Positions 53,486 to 61,845 of a DNA stretch of 64,000 bases are shown piece after piece (positions within the stretch are counted from its first letter, which is position 1; each line of letters opens with the position of its first letter). Origin of the DNA: Rhizobiales bacterium SYSU XM002 (GTDB lineage Bacteria; Pseudomonadota; Alphaproteobacteria; Rhizobiales; Beijerinckiaceae). The stretch lies in assembly GCA_009846685.1 (NCBI GenBank), contig VWVY01000002.1, positions 310,001 through 374,000 of the forward strand, given 5' to 3'. The position numbers and the translations under genes are program-made. The notes under the pieces are model-generated. The model had not been told where the DNA came from, ran no database searches, and saw only the letters and a program-made list of their open reading frames with translations.

Positions 53486-55219
53486 ATGACCGACAGGCTT
53501 CGCCTCGCGCTAGCGCAGCTCAACCCCGTGATGGGCGACATCGCCGGCAATCTGGCGATGGCGCGTAAGGCCCGCGCCGAGGCCGCCGGGCAGGGGGCGG
53601 ATATCGTCATGTTCACCGAACTGTTCCTGACCGGCTACCCACCGGAGGACATGGTGACGAAGCCGGCGCTGGAGGAAGCCTGCCGCGCCGCGCTCGACGA
53701 TCTCGCGCGCGAGACCGCCGATGGTGGGCCGGCGGTGCTGATCGGCCTGCCGTGGCGGGAAGACGGCAAGCTGCACAATGCTTTCGCCGCACTCGATGCC
53801 GGGCGGATTATTGCGGTGCGCTTCAAGGTCGATCTCCCGAATTACGGCGTTTTCGACGAGAAGCGTGTGTTCGATCCCGGCCCGATGCCCGGCCCGGTGA
53901 TGCTGCGCGGAGCCAAGATCGGCCTGCCGATCTGCGAGGACATCTGGGGCGAGGAGGTCGTCGAATGCCTCGCTGAGACCGGGGCCGAGATGCTGCTCGT
54001 CCCGAACGGGTCTCCTTATGAGCGCGACAAGACCGATACTCGCCTCAACATCGCCGTCGCGCGCGTTACGGAAAGCCGCCTGCCGCTCGTCTATCTCAAT
54101 CAGATCGGCGGGCAGGACGAGCTGGTTTTCGACGGCGCGTCCTTCGGCATCAATCCCGGTGGTGATCTCGCCTTCCAGATGCCCGCCTTCCAGGAGGAAA
54201 TCCGCCTCATCGAGCTTGCGCGCACGGGGGGCGACTGGGCAATCTTGCCCGGTGCGAAGGCGCTGATCGACGAGGGGCTCGCGGGCGATTATGCGGCCTG
54301 TGTGCTGGGCCTGCGGGACTACGTCGAAAAAAACCGTTTCCCCGGCGTGGTGCTCGGCATGTCCGGCGGCATCGACTCGGCGCTCTGCTGTGCCATCGCG
54401 GCCGATGCGCTGGGGCCGGAGAAGGTCCACGCGATCATGCTGCCCTATCGCTACACTTCGGAGGAGAGCTTCGCCGACGCGAAGGCCTGCGCCAACGCGC
54501 TCGGTGTGCGTTACGATATTCTCCCGATTGCGGATGCGGTCGAGGGGCTGGAGGCGAGCCTCGCGCCGCTTTTCGCCGGCAAGCCGCGCGATATCACTGA
54601 GGAGAATATCCAGTCCCGCGCGCGCGGCACGATCCTGATGTCGATCTCGAACAAGTTCGGGCCGATGGTCGTCACCACCGGCAACAAGAGCGAGATGAGC
54701 GTCGGCTACGCGACGCTCTATGGCGATATGAACGGCGGCTACAATCCGATCAAGGACCTCTACAAGATGGAGGTGTTCCGCATGGCCGCGCTGCGTAACC
54801 GCTGGAAGCCGACGGGAGCCAAGGCGCCGGGCGGCGGCGTGATCCCCGAGAACATCCTCGTCAAACCGCCGAGCGCGGAATTGCGCGATAACCAGAAGGA
54901 TCAGGATTCGCTCCCGCCCTACGAGGTGCTGGACGATATCCTCGAATGTCTCGTCGAGAAGGAGATGCACGTCGCCGATATCGTCGCGCGCGGGCATGAA
55001 TTGGCCGTGGTGCAGCGGATCGAGCATCTCCTGTCGATCGCGGAATATAAACGCCGCCAGTCCGCGCCGGGCGTCAAGGTAACGCGCCGCAACTTCGGCC
55101 GCGACCGGCGCTACCCGATCACCAACCGCTTCCGCGACCGGCTGGAAAAGGCGTATGAACCCGATGCCGCGCTCGCGCCGGAGGGTGCGAAAAGCCTCGG
55201 CGAAGCTTATGACGGGTGA
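53486..55219 (+). CDS. nadE: Glutamine-dependent NAD+ synthetase
   Basis: Two-domain NAD synthetase, 577 residues. The N-terminal nitrilase-like glutaminase domain (about 1-260) has the catalytic Glu in FTELFLTGYPPEDM, the Lys in FKVDLPNYGVFDEKR and the Cys in GLPICEDIWGEE. The C-terminal synthetase (about 275-577) has the ATP pyrophosphatase loop GMSGGIDSALCCAIA and TTGNKSEMSVGYATLYGDMNGGYNPIKD. The ATG at 53486 follows an agga site; open frame upstream lacks similarity. It makes NAD+ from deamido-NAD+ with glutamine nitrogen. Confidence 0.96.
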   Translation: MTDRLRLALAQLNPVMGDIAGNLAMARKARAEAAGQGADIVMFTELFLTGYPPEDMVTKPALEEACRAALDDLARETADGGPAVLIGLPWREDGKLHNAFAALDAGRIIAVRFKVDLPNYGVFDEKRVFDPGPMPGPVMLRGAKIGLPICEDIWGEEVVECLAETGAEMLLVPNGSPYERDKTDTRLNIAVARVTESRLPLVYLNQIGGQDELVFDGASFGINPGGDLAFQMPAFQEEIRLIELARTGGDWAILPGAKALIDEGLAGDYAACVLGLRDYVEKNRFPGVVLGMSGGIDSALCCAIAADALGPEKVHAIMLPYRYTSEESFADAKACANALGVRYDILPIADAVEGLEASLAPLFAGKPRDITEENIQSRARGTILMSISNKFGPMVVTTGNKSEMSVGYATLYGDMNGGYNPIKDLYKMEVFRMAALRNRWKPTGAKAPGGGVIPENILVKPPSAELRDNQKDQDSLPPYEVLDDILECLVEKEMHVADIVARGHELAVVQRIEHLLSIAEYKRRQSAPGVKVTRRNFGRDRRYPITNRFRDRLEKAYEPDAALAPEGAKSLGEAYDG

Positions 55220-55249
55220 GGCTCAGGCCTCGCCCCGATTACCTGCTAA

Positions 55250-56608
55250 ATGAAGAAGTCCATGCCCCCCGTTTTCCGCTTCGCGCCTTCGCCCACCGGC
55301 TACATTCACATCGGCAACGCCCGCACGGCGTTGTGGAATGCGCTGCTGGCGAAAAAGCTCGGCGGCACCTTCATCCTGCGGTTCGACGATACCGATACGG
55401 ATCGGTCGAAACCGCATTTCGTCGAGGCGATCCTTGAGGATCTCGCGTGGTTGGGCATCAAGCCCGACCGGATCGAGCACCAGTCCGCCCGCATCCCGCG
55501 CTATCAAGCCGCGCTAGCGGATCTGAAGGCGCGCGACCTCGTTTACCCATGCTACGAAACCCCGGAGGAACTCGACCGTAAGCGCAAGCGGCAGCAGGCG
55601 CGTGGTCTGCCGCCGGTTTACGATCGCGCTGCGCTCGCACTCACGACCGAAGATAGAGAGAAGCTCGAAGCCGAAGGGCGGCATCCGCATTGGCGCTTCA
55701 AGCTCTCGGGGCGCAATGTGATGTGGGATGACGGCGTGCGCGGGCCGAGCCACATCGAAACCTCATCGCTCTCCGATCCGGTTCTGGTGCGTGCGGATGG
55801 CACCTTCCTCTACACCTTCGCCTCCGTGATCGACGATATCGACATGGAAACAACGGATATCCTGCGCGGCGAGGACCACGTCGCGAACACGGCGGTGCAG
55901 ATCGAACTCTTCGAAGCCCTCGGCGCGAAGCCCCCACGGTTCTCGCACCACAACCTCATCACGACGCTTACCGGCGAGGAGATGTCGAAGCGCACGGGCT
56001 CGCTTTCGATCCGCTCGTTCCGCGAAGAAGGCGTCGATCCGCTCGCGGTGTCGCTGGTCGCCGTGCTGACCGGAACGTCAGAGCCTGTGCATCCGGTCGC
56101 GCAGCTTGATGATCTTGCCGCGCTGCTCGACCTGTCGAAATTCTCGCGCGCGCTGACGAAGTTCGATCCCGGCGAGATCCGCGACCTCTCGAAAAAGCTG
56201 CTGCACGCCAAACCGTTTGCCGAGATCGCGCCGAAACTCACGGCGCTCGGGATTTCCGGCATGAAGGCCGAAGCGTTCTGGGCGGCGCTGCATGGCAACA
56301 TCGACCGGATCGAAGACGCGGCCGATTGGTGGAAAATCCTGATGACCGACCGGCATTTTGCTTCCGCCGAGTCCGAGTTTCTTGCCGAAGCCGCTGCGTG
56401 CTTGCCGGATGGGGCACTCGACGAAACAAGCTGGAGCCGCTGGATCGGTGCGATTCAGGCGCGCACGGGTCGCAAGGGCAAGGCGCTGTTCATGCCGTTG
56501 CGCCTCGCGCTCACCGGGCGCGAGACGGGGCCGGAACTCAGGGCCGTGCTTCCCCTCTTAGGTCGATCGGCCGTTCTTTCCCGGTTAGCTCCGGCGCCAC
56601 ATTCCTGA
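55250..56608 (+). CDS. gltX: Glutamyl-tRNA synthetase
   Basis: Class I aminoacyl-tRNA synthetase, 452 residues. HIGH motif is HIGNART (FAPSPTGYIHIGNARTALWN), and the KMSKR region reads GEEMSKRTGS, so the first Lys is replaced by Glu while SKR is kept. RFDDTDTDRS and RGEDHVANTAVQIELFEALG are normal. The C-terminal anticodon-binding domain is complete. Alphaproteobacteria often carry two gltX genes, and the variant motif suggests this could be the second, specialised copy. It begins 30 bases after nadE, and its last 71 bases are antisense to the DUF2865 gene end. Confidence 0.93.
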   Translation: MKKSMPPVFRFAPSPTGYIHIGNARTALWNALLAKKLGGTFILRFDDTDTDRSKPHFVEAILEDLAWLGIKPDRIEHQSARIPRYQAALADLKARDLVYPCYETPEELDRKRKRQQARGLPPVYDRAALALTTEDREKLEAEGRHPHWRFKLSGRNVMWDDGVRGPSHIETSSLSDPVLVRADGTFLYTFASVIDDIDMETTDILRGEDHVANTAVQIELFEALGAKPPRFSHHNLITTLTGEEMSKRTGSLSIRSFREEGVDPLAVSLVAVLTGTSEPVHPVAQLDDLAALLDLSKFSRALTKFDPGEIRDLSKKLLHAKPFAEIAPKLTALGISGMKAEAFWAALHGNIDRIEDAADWWKILMTDRHFASAESEFLAEAAACLPDGALDETSWSRWIGAIQARTGRKGKALFMPLRLALTGRETGPELRAVLPLLGRSAVLSRLAPAPHS

Positions 56609-57785
56609 CAGTCCGCTTGGTGCCTTGCGCATCGACGACCTGCTGCTTCAACCCGCCCTTCGTATCGACCTTCCGCTCGCTCGTCGTGCGCGGGCCGATA
56701 CCGGACGAAGCGCTGCCGCCGGTAGGAAGGGCGGTCTCGGGCAGGTTCTCGGTCTCCTCGGCCTTGCGGGCGGCCTCGATTTCCTGCTGCTTCTTGCTCT
56801 TGCGGGTCGTCTTGCTCTCGGGCGCCTTCGCTTCCTTCGGGCGCGACATGGCCAGTGCCTGTTCCTGTGTGACGACGATATCGCCCTTGCGGGCCTCGAC
56901 GATATCCTCGACGCCCTTCATCGCGTTTGCCCAGGTCTGGCCCGGCTGCTTGCAGAAACACGCCGGGTCGCGCTGTTGGGTGTAGAGCTTGGCGTTCGGC
57001 AGCGACATGTAGGGCGTGCCGTCGCGCGCGGCGGCGCGCTCGATATCCGCGCCGTTGTTCATGAAGAAAATGCGCGTTTCCGCACCGGGACAGAGCGACG
57101 CACAGACGGCGGCGTATTCGTCCCGTGCGCCGATGCCTTCGAAATTCACCGGGAAGAAGAAGCCGTCGCAGGTGCGGACGCAAACGGCCATCCGCCCGCC
57201 AAGCCTCTCCTTAAACTCGGCATCAGGGTCCACAGGCGGTTCGTCACCGCGCGGACCGTCAACCACGCCGTTGGAGTCCCCGCCGAACAGGCGGTCGAAC
57301 AGGCTCGGCTGGTTCGGCGCGGCATAGATGACACCGCGTTGCGGAGCCGGTTCGCGTCCCGTACAGCCGTAACGATCAAGTGCAGCGAGCAATTGCGCCC
57401 GCCGGCCTTCGTTCCCGCCGCCTTCAATCTGGCGAATCTGCGCTTCGTACTGCCCGGCCTGTGCCCGCAATGGGCCGCAGACCGGCGGCGGCCCGCCGAT
57501 GCCGAGAAAGCCCGTCCGGCTGCAATCGTTCTGCTGAAGGGCAAGGCGGATGCGGCTCAACTCGGTTCGCAGGCGGGAGGACTGCGCCGTCGGACCGCCC
57601 CCTCTTAACTGCGCCAGTTCGGCGCGAATCTGACCACAGACCGGCGATTGCTGGCTGAGCGCCGTGCTTGCGGGAACGAAGGCCGCGACGATGCAGAGCG
57701 CAACCCGGCGGAGCCACGATGCCGCTGCGCGCCGCGACGGGCGCACGTGCTCGAATTCCGGATGTGTCGGCACGCTACCTGCCAC
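56538..57785 (-). CDS. DUF2865-family exported protein
   Basis: A 415-residue exported protein of a family common in rhizobia. Signal-like segment at about 22-44 (SWLRRVALCIVAAFVPASTALSQ). Coiled-coil and Cys-rich N-region about 50-135. The DUF2865 core (about 195-295) has RMAVCVRTCDGFFFPVNFEG, YAAVCASLCPGAETRIFFMN, and FCKQPGQTWANAMKGV, with paired Cys. The C-terminal third is charged and low in complexity (RKSKKQQEIEAARKAEE). Function unknown. It overlaps the end of gltX by 71 bases tail to tail. Confidence 0.85.
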   Translation of the reverse strand: MAGSVPTHPEFEHVRPSRRAAASWLRRVALCIVAAFVPASTALSQQSPVCGQIRAELAQLRGGGPTAQSSRLRTELSRIRLALQQNDCSRTGFLGIGGPPPVCGPLRAQAGQYEAQIRQIEGGGNEGRRAQLLAALDRYGCTGREPAPQRGVIYAAPNQPSLFDRLFGGDSNGVVDGPRGDEPPVDPDAEFKERLGGRMAVCVRTCDGFFFPVNFEGIGARDEYAAVCASLCPGAETRIFFMNNGADIERAAARDGTPYMSLPNAKLYTQQRDPACFCKQPGQTWANAMKGVEDIVEARKGDIVVTQEQALAMSRPKEAKAPESKTTRKSKKQQEIEAARKAEETENLPETALPTGGSASSGIGPRTTSERKVDTKGGLKQQVVDAQGTKRTVRNVAPELTGKERPIDLRGEARP

Positions 57786-57899
57786 GCGTCTCGCCCCGCC
57801 TCGAATCGTTCTGACCCGTTCCGGTTCTCTATGCTGCCCGATTTTGATGCAAGCAAGGCGGGAATGCGTTCAACGCCGGGTGCAATCGCCGGAAAACCG

Positions 57900-58400
57900 T
57901 CAGGTTTGCGGTGCGATCTGCCCCAGCTGGCTCATCAGCTTGTCGATCAGCGCATCGAGTTGGCGCGTCTCGTCCGGGCTCAATCCGCGACAGAGAGTCT
58001 CGGAAAAGGCGGTCGCCATCGGCACGATATCAAGATAGATGCGGCGCCCCTCTTCGGACAGATCGAGAAAAGCCTCGCGCAGGTCGTTCCTGTTCGCTTT
58101 CCGCGCCAGCAGCTTGCGTTTCTCCAGCGTTGCGACCGCACGGCTCACTGTCGTCTTGTGCATATGACTATGGGCACAGATATCGCGCGCCGTGATGGTG
58201 CCGAACTGCCCCAGCGTCGCCAGAACGCGCCATTCTGGAATCGAAATGCCGAACCGTTCACCGTAGGCCTGCGCCAGCGCCTGACTGATCTCGGACGCCA
58301 GCAGATTGAGGCGATACGGAAGAAAACTCTCCAGTTTCAGCGGTGCGACGGACGCGCTGGCAGGATCGGTGGGCTTATGGGATGTCTTGTTGTTTTGCAT
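57900..58400 (-). CDS. MarR-family transcriptional regulator
   Basis: A 166-residue winged-helix regulator. After a polar N-terminus of about 22 residues, the MarR fold spans about 28-155. The recognition region is TARDICAHSHMHKTTVSRAVATLEKRKLLARKAN, and the wing is NDLREAFLDLSEEG. It resembles regulators of aromatic catabolism (HpaR, HcaR type). It lies downstream of the second TRAP binding-protein gene, next to a divergent aromatic hydroxylase operon, so it likely controls both. Effector unknown. Confidence 0.9.
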   Translation of the reverse strand: MQNNKTSHKPTDPASASVAPLKLESFLPYRLNLLASEISQALAQAYGERFGISIPEWRVLATLGQFGTITARDICAHSHMHKTTVSRAVATLEKRKLLARKANRNDLREAFLDLSEEGRRIYLDIVPMATAFSETLCRGLSPDETRQLDALIDKLMSQLGQIAPQT

Positions 58401-58435
58401 TGTTTCCGGTCAGGCAATAAAACCAATATATTCCG

Positions 58436-58465
58436 GAAAACCGGCGGCGTTAAGAATGCCGCCGG
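58436..58465 (-). terminator. Possible terminator between the TRAP binding protein and marR
   Basis: Minus-strand reading gives the stem ccggcggc/gccgccgg with a 9-base loop, followed by ttttcc. It could end the binding-protein transcript 60 bases after its stop. A ttaacg-17-tatatt promoter-like pair for marR overlaps the hairpin and its 3' side, so initiation for marR may begin here. Confidence 0.45.
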
Positions 58466-58527
58466 TAGCCACATTTGTCCATGATGGCCGCAGGCTGTCC
58501 CGTTATACTATAGTAATAGGGCGCGCC

Positions 58528-59625
58528 TCAGCGCCGCACCCGCGTCTTAATCATCATGGTGTCGTAGGAATATTCGCTGATCTGCCACCAGGTATATTGC
58601 TCACCGAGATAGGCATTGACCGAATCGAGCGCCTTCTTGAAGAGCGGATTCTTGGCGGCGATTTCGTCGTAATACGTCTTCGCCGCGTCAAAAGCCGCAT
58701 CCATGATCTCGGGCGAGAACGGCCGGAGTTCCGTACCTTTGCCGACAAGCCGCATCAGGGCCGGCGCGTTCACCGAATCGTACTTCGCAAGCATCCAAGT
58801 ATTCGCGGCATCCGCCGCCTGACGGAAAATTGCCTGATAGTGCTTCGGCAGGCGATTCCATTGCTCGGTGTTGGCACAGAGATGCAGCATCGCTCCGCCT
58901 TCCCAGAAGCCGGGATAGTAATAGTACTTCGCGACCTTGGAAAACCCGAGCTTCTCGTCATCGTATGGGCCGACGAATTCAACCGCGTCGATCGTTCCCT
59001 TTTCCAGCGCGGGATAGATGTCGCCGGGGGCGATCTGCTGCGGAACAACACCAAGCCGGGCGAGAATCGCGCCGCCGGTGCCGCCGATGCGGAACTTGAG
59101 GCCCTTGAGGTCCTCCAGCGTCTTCACTTCCTTGCGAAACCAGCCGCCCATCTGCGTGCCGGAATTGCCGCAGACGAAAGAGATCGCGTTGAACTTGGCC
59201 AGCGCCTCATTGACGATCGCCTCGCCGCCGCCGAACTGCCACCAGGACTGCTGGAGGCGCGCGTTCGGCCCGAACGGCATGCCGGTGCCGAAGCCGAGGG
59301 TGGGATCCTTGCCGTTATAGAAGTAGGTCGGCGTATGGCAGCATTCGAGCGCACCGGAGGTAACGGCATCGAGCGCCTGAAGACCGGGCACAATCTCGCC
59401 GGCCGCGAAGGGCTGGATCTGGAAGCGGTTGTCCGTCGCTTCGGCGACATACTTGCAGAAGGTCTGCGCGGTGCCGAAAATGGTATCGAGCGATTTCGGA
59501 AAGCTCGAGGTCAGGCGCCATTTCACTTCCGGCATGTTCTGGGCGATGGCCGGACTGGCGACGGTTCCTGCCGCGACCGCTGTTCCCGCACCCAACCCGG
59601 AAAGCAACAGGTCTCGCCTACGCAT
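58528..59625 (-). CDS. TRAP transporter substrate-binding protein (DctP/TakP family), second copy
   Basis: A 365-residue periplasmic binding protein with a twin-arginine signal (MRRRDLLLSGLGAGTAV, cleavage near SPAIAQ). It is a clear paralog of the protein at 10414-11502: [64 protein letters not shown] and YYYYPGFWEGG are shared. The ATG at 59625 has a ggag site and is preferred to a GTG nine bases earlier. No DctQ or DctM gene is nearby, so it may use the permease at 11832-14314 or one elsewhere. The neighbouring genes suggest an aromatic acid or oxoacid ligand. Confidence 0.9.
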   Translation of the reverse strand: MRRRDLLLSGLGAGTAVAAGTVASPAIAQNMPEVKWRLTSSFPKSLDTIFGTAQTFCKYVAEATDNRFQIQPFAAGEIVPGLQALDAVTSGALECCHTPTYFYNGKDPTLGFGTGMPFGPNARLQQSWWQFGGGEAIVNEALAKFNAISFVCGNSGTQMGGWFRKEVKTLEDLKGLKFRIGGTGGAILARLGVVPQQIAPGDIYPALEKGTIDAVEFVGPYDDEKLGFSKVAKYYYYPGFWEGGAMLHLCANTEQWNRLPKHYQAIFRQAADAANTWMLAKYDSVNAPALMRLVGKGTELRPFSPEIMDAAFDAAKTYYDEIAAKNPLFKKALDSVNAYLGEQYTWWQISEYSYDTMMIKTRVRR

Positions 59626-59668
59626 GATCTTCACTCCTCACATTCGCACACTTTCCCGCCCGGAAATG

Positions 59669-59718
59669 GTTTCAAGAGAAACTTTATGCTTGTGTCCGAG
59701 GCGGTTCTTCGGGAAGAA
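59669..59718. promoter_or_regulatory. Inverted repeats in the divergent promoter of the aromatic locus
   Basis: gtttc-aaga-gaaac (59669-59682) and ttcttc-gg-gaagaa (59705-59718) lie between the divergent TRAP binding-protein and FAH-family starts. Either could be the operator for the MarR regulator. Confidence 0.4.
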
Positions 59719-59834
59719 TTGCACAGAGAATGCGCGACGTCACCCAAATCCGCGATGCTTTTCGCGGTGCGGGTGAATTATTCTTGCTGTTGCGCCGAGG
59801 AAACGTAGCGCCGATCGTGGCGGGGAGGAAATGA

Positions 59835-60857
59835 ATGAAGCTGGCTTCGCTCAAAGGCGGGCAGGATGGTCGTCTTGTCGTCGTATCGCGCGATCTCACC
59901 CGCGCTACCGAAGCGACCCATCTCGCACCCAATCTCCAGCGTGTGCTCGACAACTGGGATATCTTCGCGCCGGCCCTCGCCGATCTCGCGGAGAGCCTGG
60001 AGCATGGATCGGTGCCCAGCTTCCGCTTCCACGAGCATGATTGCGCCGCGCCGTTGCCGCGCGCCTACCAGTGGGTCGACGGCTCCGCCTACGTCAACCA
60101 CGTCGAACTCGTGCGCAAAGCGCGAGGGGCCGAACTGCCCGAGAGCTTCTGGACCGACCCGCTGATGTATCAAGGCACGTCGGACAGCAATCTTGGCCCG
60201 CGCGACCCCGTGCCGGTCGCGAGCGAGGATTTCGGCATCGATTGCGAGGCGGAGGTCGCCGTCATCACCGGTCCCGTTCGTGCCGGCGTGAGCACGAGCG
60301 ATGCCGCCAGAGCGATCCGTCTGGTGATGCTCGTCAACGATGTCTCGCTGCGCAATCTTATCCCGTCGGAACTGGCGAAGGGCTTCGGCTTCCTTCAGTC
60401 GAAGCCGCCGACCGCCTTTTCCCCGGTCGCTGTAACGCCGGATGAACTGGGCGAGGCCTGGGATGGCGGCAAGGTCAAGCTGCCGCTGCTCACCACCGTC
60501 AATGGCAGGATGCTCGGTTGCCCGGAGGCGGGCGAGGAGATGACCTTCGAGTTCCCTGCGCTGATCGCCCATGCCGCCAAGACGCGACCGCTCGGGCCGG
60601 GCACGATCGTCGGTTCCGGCACGGTCTCGAATCGCGATCCGGATGGGTCGCCGGGGCGTCCGGTCTCCGAAGGCGGGCGTGGGTATTCCTGCATCGCCGA
60701 ACAGCGCATGGTCGAGGCCATCCGTGACGGCGCGCCGAAAACGCCGTTCATGCGGTTCGGTGATGTCGTTCGCATCGAGATGAAGGACAGCAAGGGTCAT
60801 TCGATCTTCGGCGCGATCGAACAGCGCATGGAGCCTGCCGGCATGGGAGGCACCTGA
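59835..60857 (+). CDS. Fumarylacetoacetate hydrolase (FAH)-family protein
   Basis: A 340-residue protein of the FAH superfamily. The first 70 residues form the N-terminal small domain of fumarylacetoacetases. The catalytic core (about 100-335) has metal-binding segments DFGIDCEAEVAVITG, VNDVSLRNL and PGTIVGSGTVSN, and the FLQSKPPTAFSP strand. It should hydrolyse a beta-diketo or oxo acid after ring cleavage. FAH, fumarylpyruvate and acylpyruvate hydrolases cannot be separated by eye. First gene of an operon with the MBL-fold protein, one base after its stop. Confidence 0.88.
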   Translation: MKLASLKGGQDGRLVVVSRDLTRATEATHLAPNLQRVLDNWDIFAPALADLAESLEHGSVPSFRFHEHDCAAPLPRAYQWVDGSAYVNHVELVRKARGAELPESFWTDPLMYQGTSDSNLGPRDPVPVASEDFGIDCEAEVAVITGPVRAGVSTSDAARAIRLVMLVNDVSLRNLIPSELAKGFGFLQSKPPTAFSPVAVTPDELGEAWDGGKVKLPLLTTVNGRMLGCPEAGEEMTFEFPALIAHAAKTRPLGPGTIVGSGTVSNRDPDGSPGRPVSEGGRGYSCIAEQRMVEAIRDGAPKTPFMRFGDVVRIEMKDSKGHSIFGAIEQRMEPAGMGGT

Positions 60858-60858
60858 G

Positions 60859-61815
60859 ATGAGCGGTCCTGCCTTCGCCTCCGCATCGGACCTTGCCGAG
60901 AAGAAGATCACCTTCGCCGAGATCGGTGAGGGCCTTTACGCCTTCACGGCGGAAGGAGACCCGAACACCGGCGTCGTCATCGGTGACGATGGCGTGCTCA
61001 TCGTCGATGCGCAGGCGACGCCGGCGATGGCGGCGGCCGTCATCGAGCGCGTCCGCAGTGTGACGGACAAGCCGATCACCCATGTCCTGCTTTCGCATTA
61101 TCATGCCGTGCGCGTGCTCGGTGCGTCCGCCTATAAGGACGCGAAGACGATCATCGCTTCCGATGCGACGCGGGCGCTGATCGTCGAGCGAGGCCAGTTT
61201 GACATGGATTCCGAGATCGGCCGCTTTCCGCGCCTTTTCCGGGGCAAGGAGACCATTCCCGGTCTCACCTGGCCGAGCGTGACTTTCGCCGGCGAGATGT
61301 CGATCTGGCTCGGCAAGCGCGAGGTCCGTATCAAGCATCTCGGGCGCGGGCACACGGCGGGGGACACCGTCGCCTGGGTGCCCGATGCCGGCGTGATATT
61401 CTCGGGCGATCTCGTCGAATACAAGTCCGCCTGCTATTGCGGCGACGCGCATTTCGCCGATTGGCCGGAAACGCTGAAGAGGGTGGCCGGGCACGATCCC
61501 GTCGCGCTGGTGCCCGGGCGCGGCGATGCCCTCGTCGGGCGCGAGAAGGTGGGCGCGGCCATCGCCGGAACGAAGGATTTTCTTGAAACGCTCTATAGCA
61601 CGACGCAGCGGGCAGTCGCGGCGGGCAAGGATCTCAAGGCCGCTTTTGCCGATGTTCGTGCGGCGATGGATGCGCCGTTCGGTTCTTACGCCATCTACGA
61701 GCATTGCCTGCCCTTCAACGTTTCGCGGGCCTATGACGAAGCCAGGGGCGCCGACCATCCTGTGATCTGGACCGCCGAGCGTGACCGCGAGATGTGGTCG
61801 AAGTTGCAGGGGTAG
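60859..61815 (+). CDS. Metallo-beta-lactamase-fold protein with only one metal site
   Basis: A 318-residue MBL-fold protein. The HxHxDH motif reads SHYHAVRVLG: His80 and His82 remain, but the Asp and third His are Val84 and Arg85. GHTAGDT keeps His165, and FSGDLV keeps Asp184. The last metal His, usually PGHG, is Arg221 in VPGRGDAL. Zn1 ligands (three His) are therefore intact while those for Zn2 are lost. The protein may be a mononuclear hydrolase or a structural variant. It sits between the FAH-family gene (one base gap) and the flavoprotein hydroxylase (30 base gap). Function is unknown; it may handle an intermediate of the aromatic pathway. Confidence 0.85.
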   Translation: MSGPAFASASDLAEKKITFAEIGEGLYAFTAEGDPNTGVVIGDDGVLIVDAQATPAMAAAVIERVRSVTDKPITHVLLSHYHAVRVLGASAYKDAKTIIASDATRALIVERGQFDMDSEIGRFPRLFRGKETIPGLTWPSVTFAGEMSIWLGKREVRIKHLGRGHTAGDTVAWVPDAGVIFSGDLVEYKSACYCGDAHFADWPETLKRVAGHDPVALVPGRGDALVGREKVGAAIAGTKDFLETLYSTTQRAVAAGKDLKAAFADVRAAMDAPFGSYAIYEHCLPFNVSRAYDEARGADHPVIWTAERDREMWSKLQG

Positions 61816-61845
61816 GGCCAGAGGACAGGGTGAGGGGGAGCGGTG

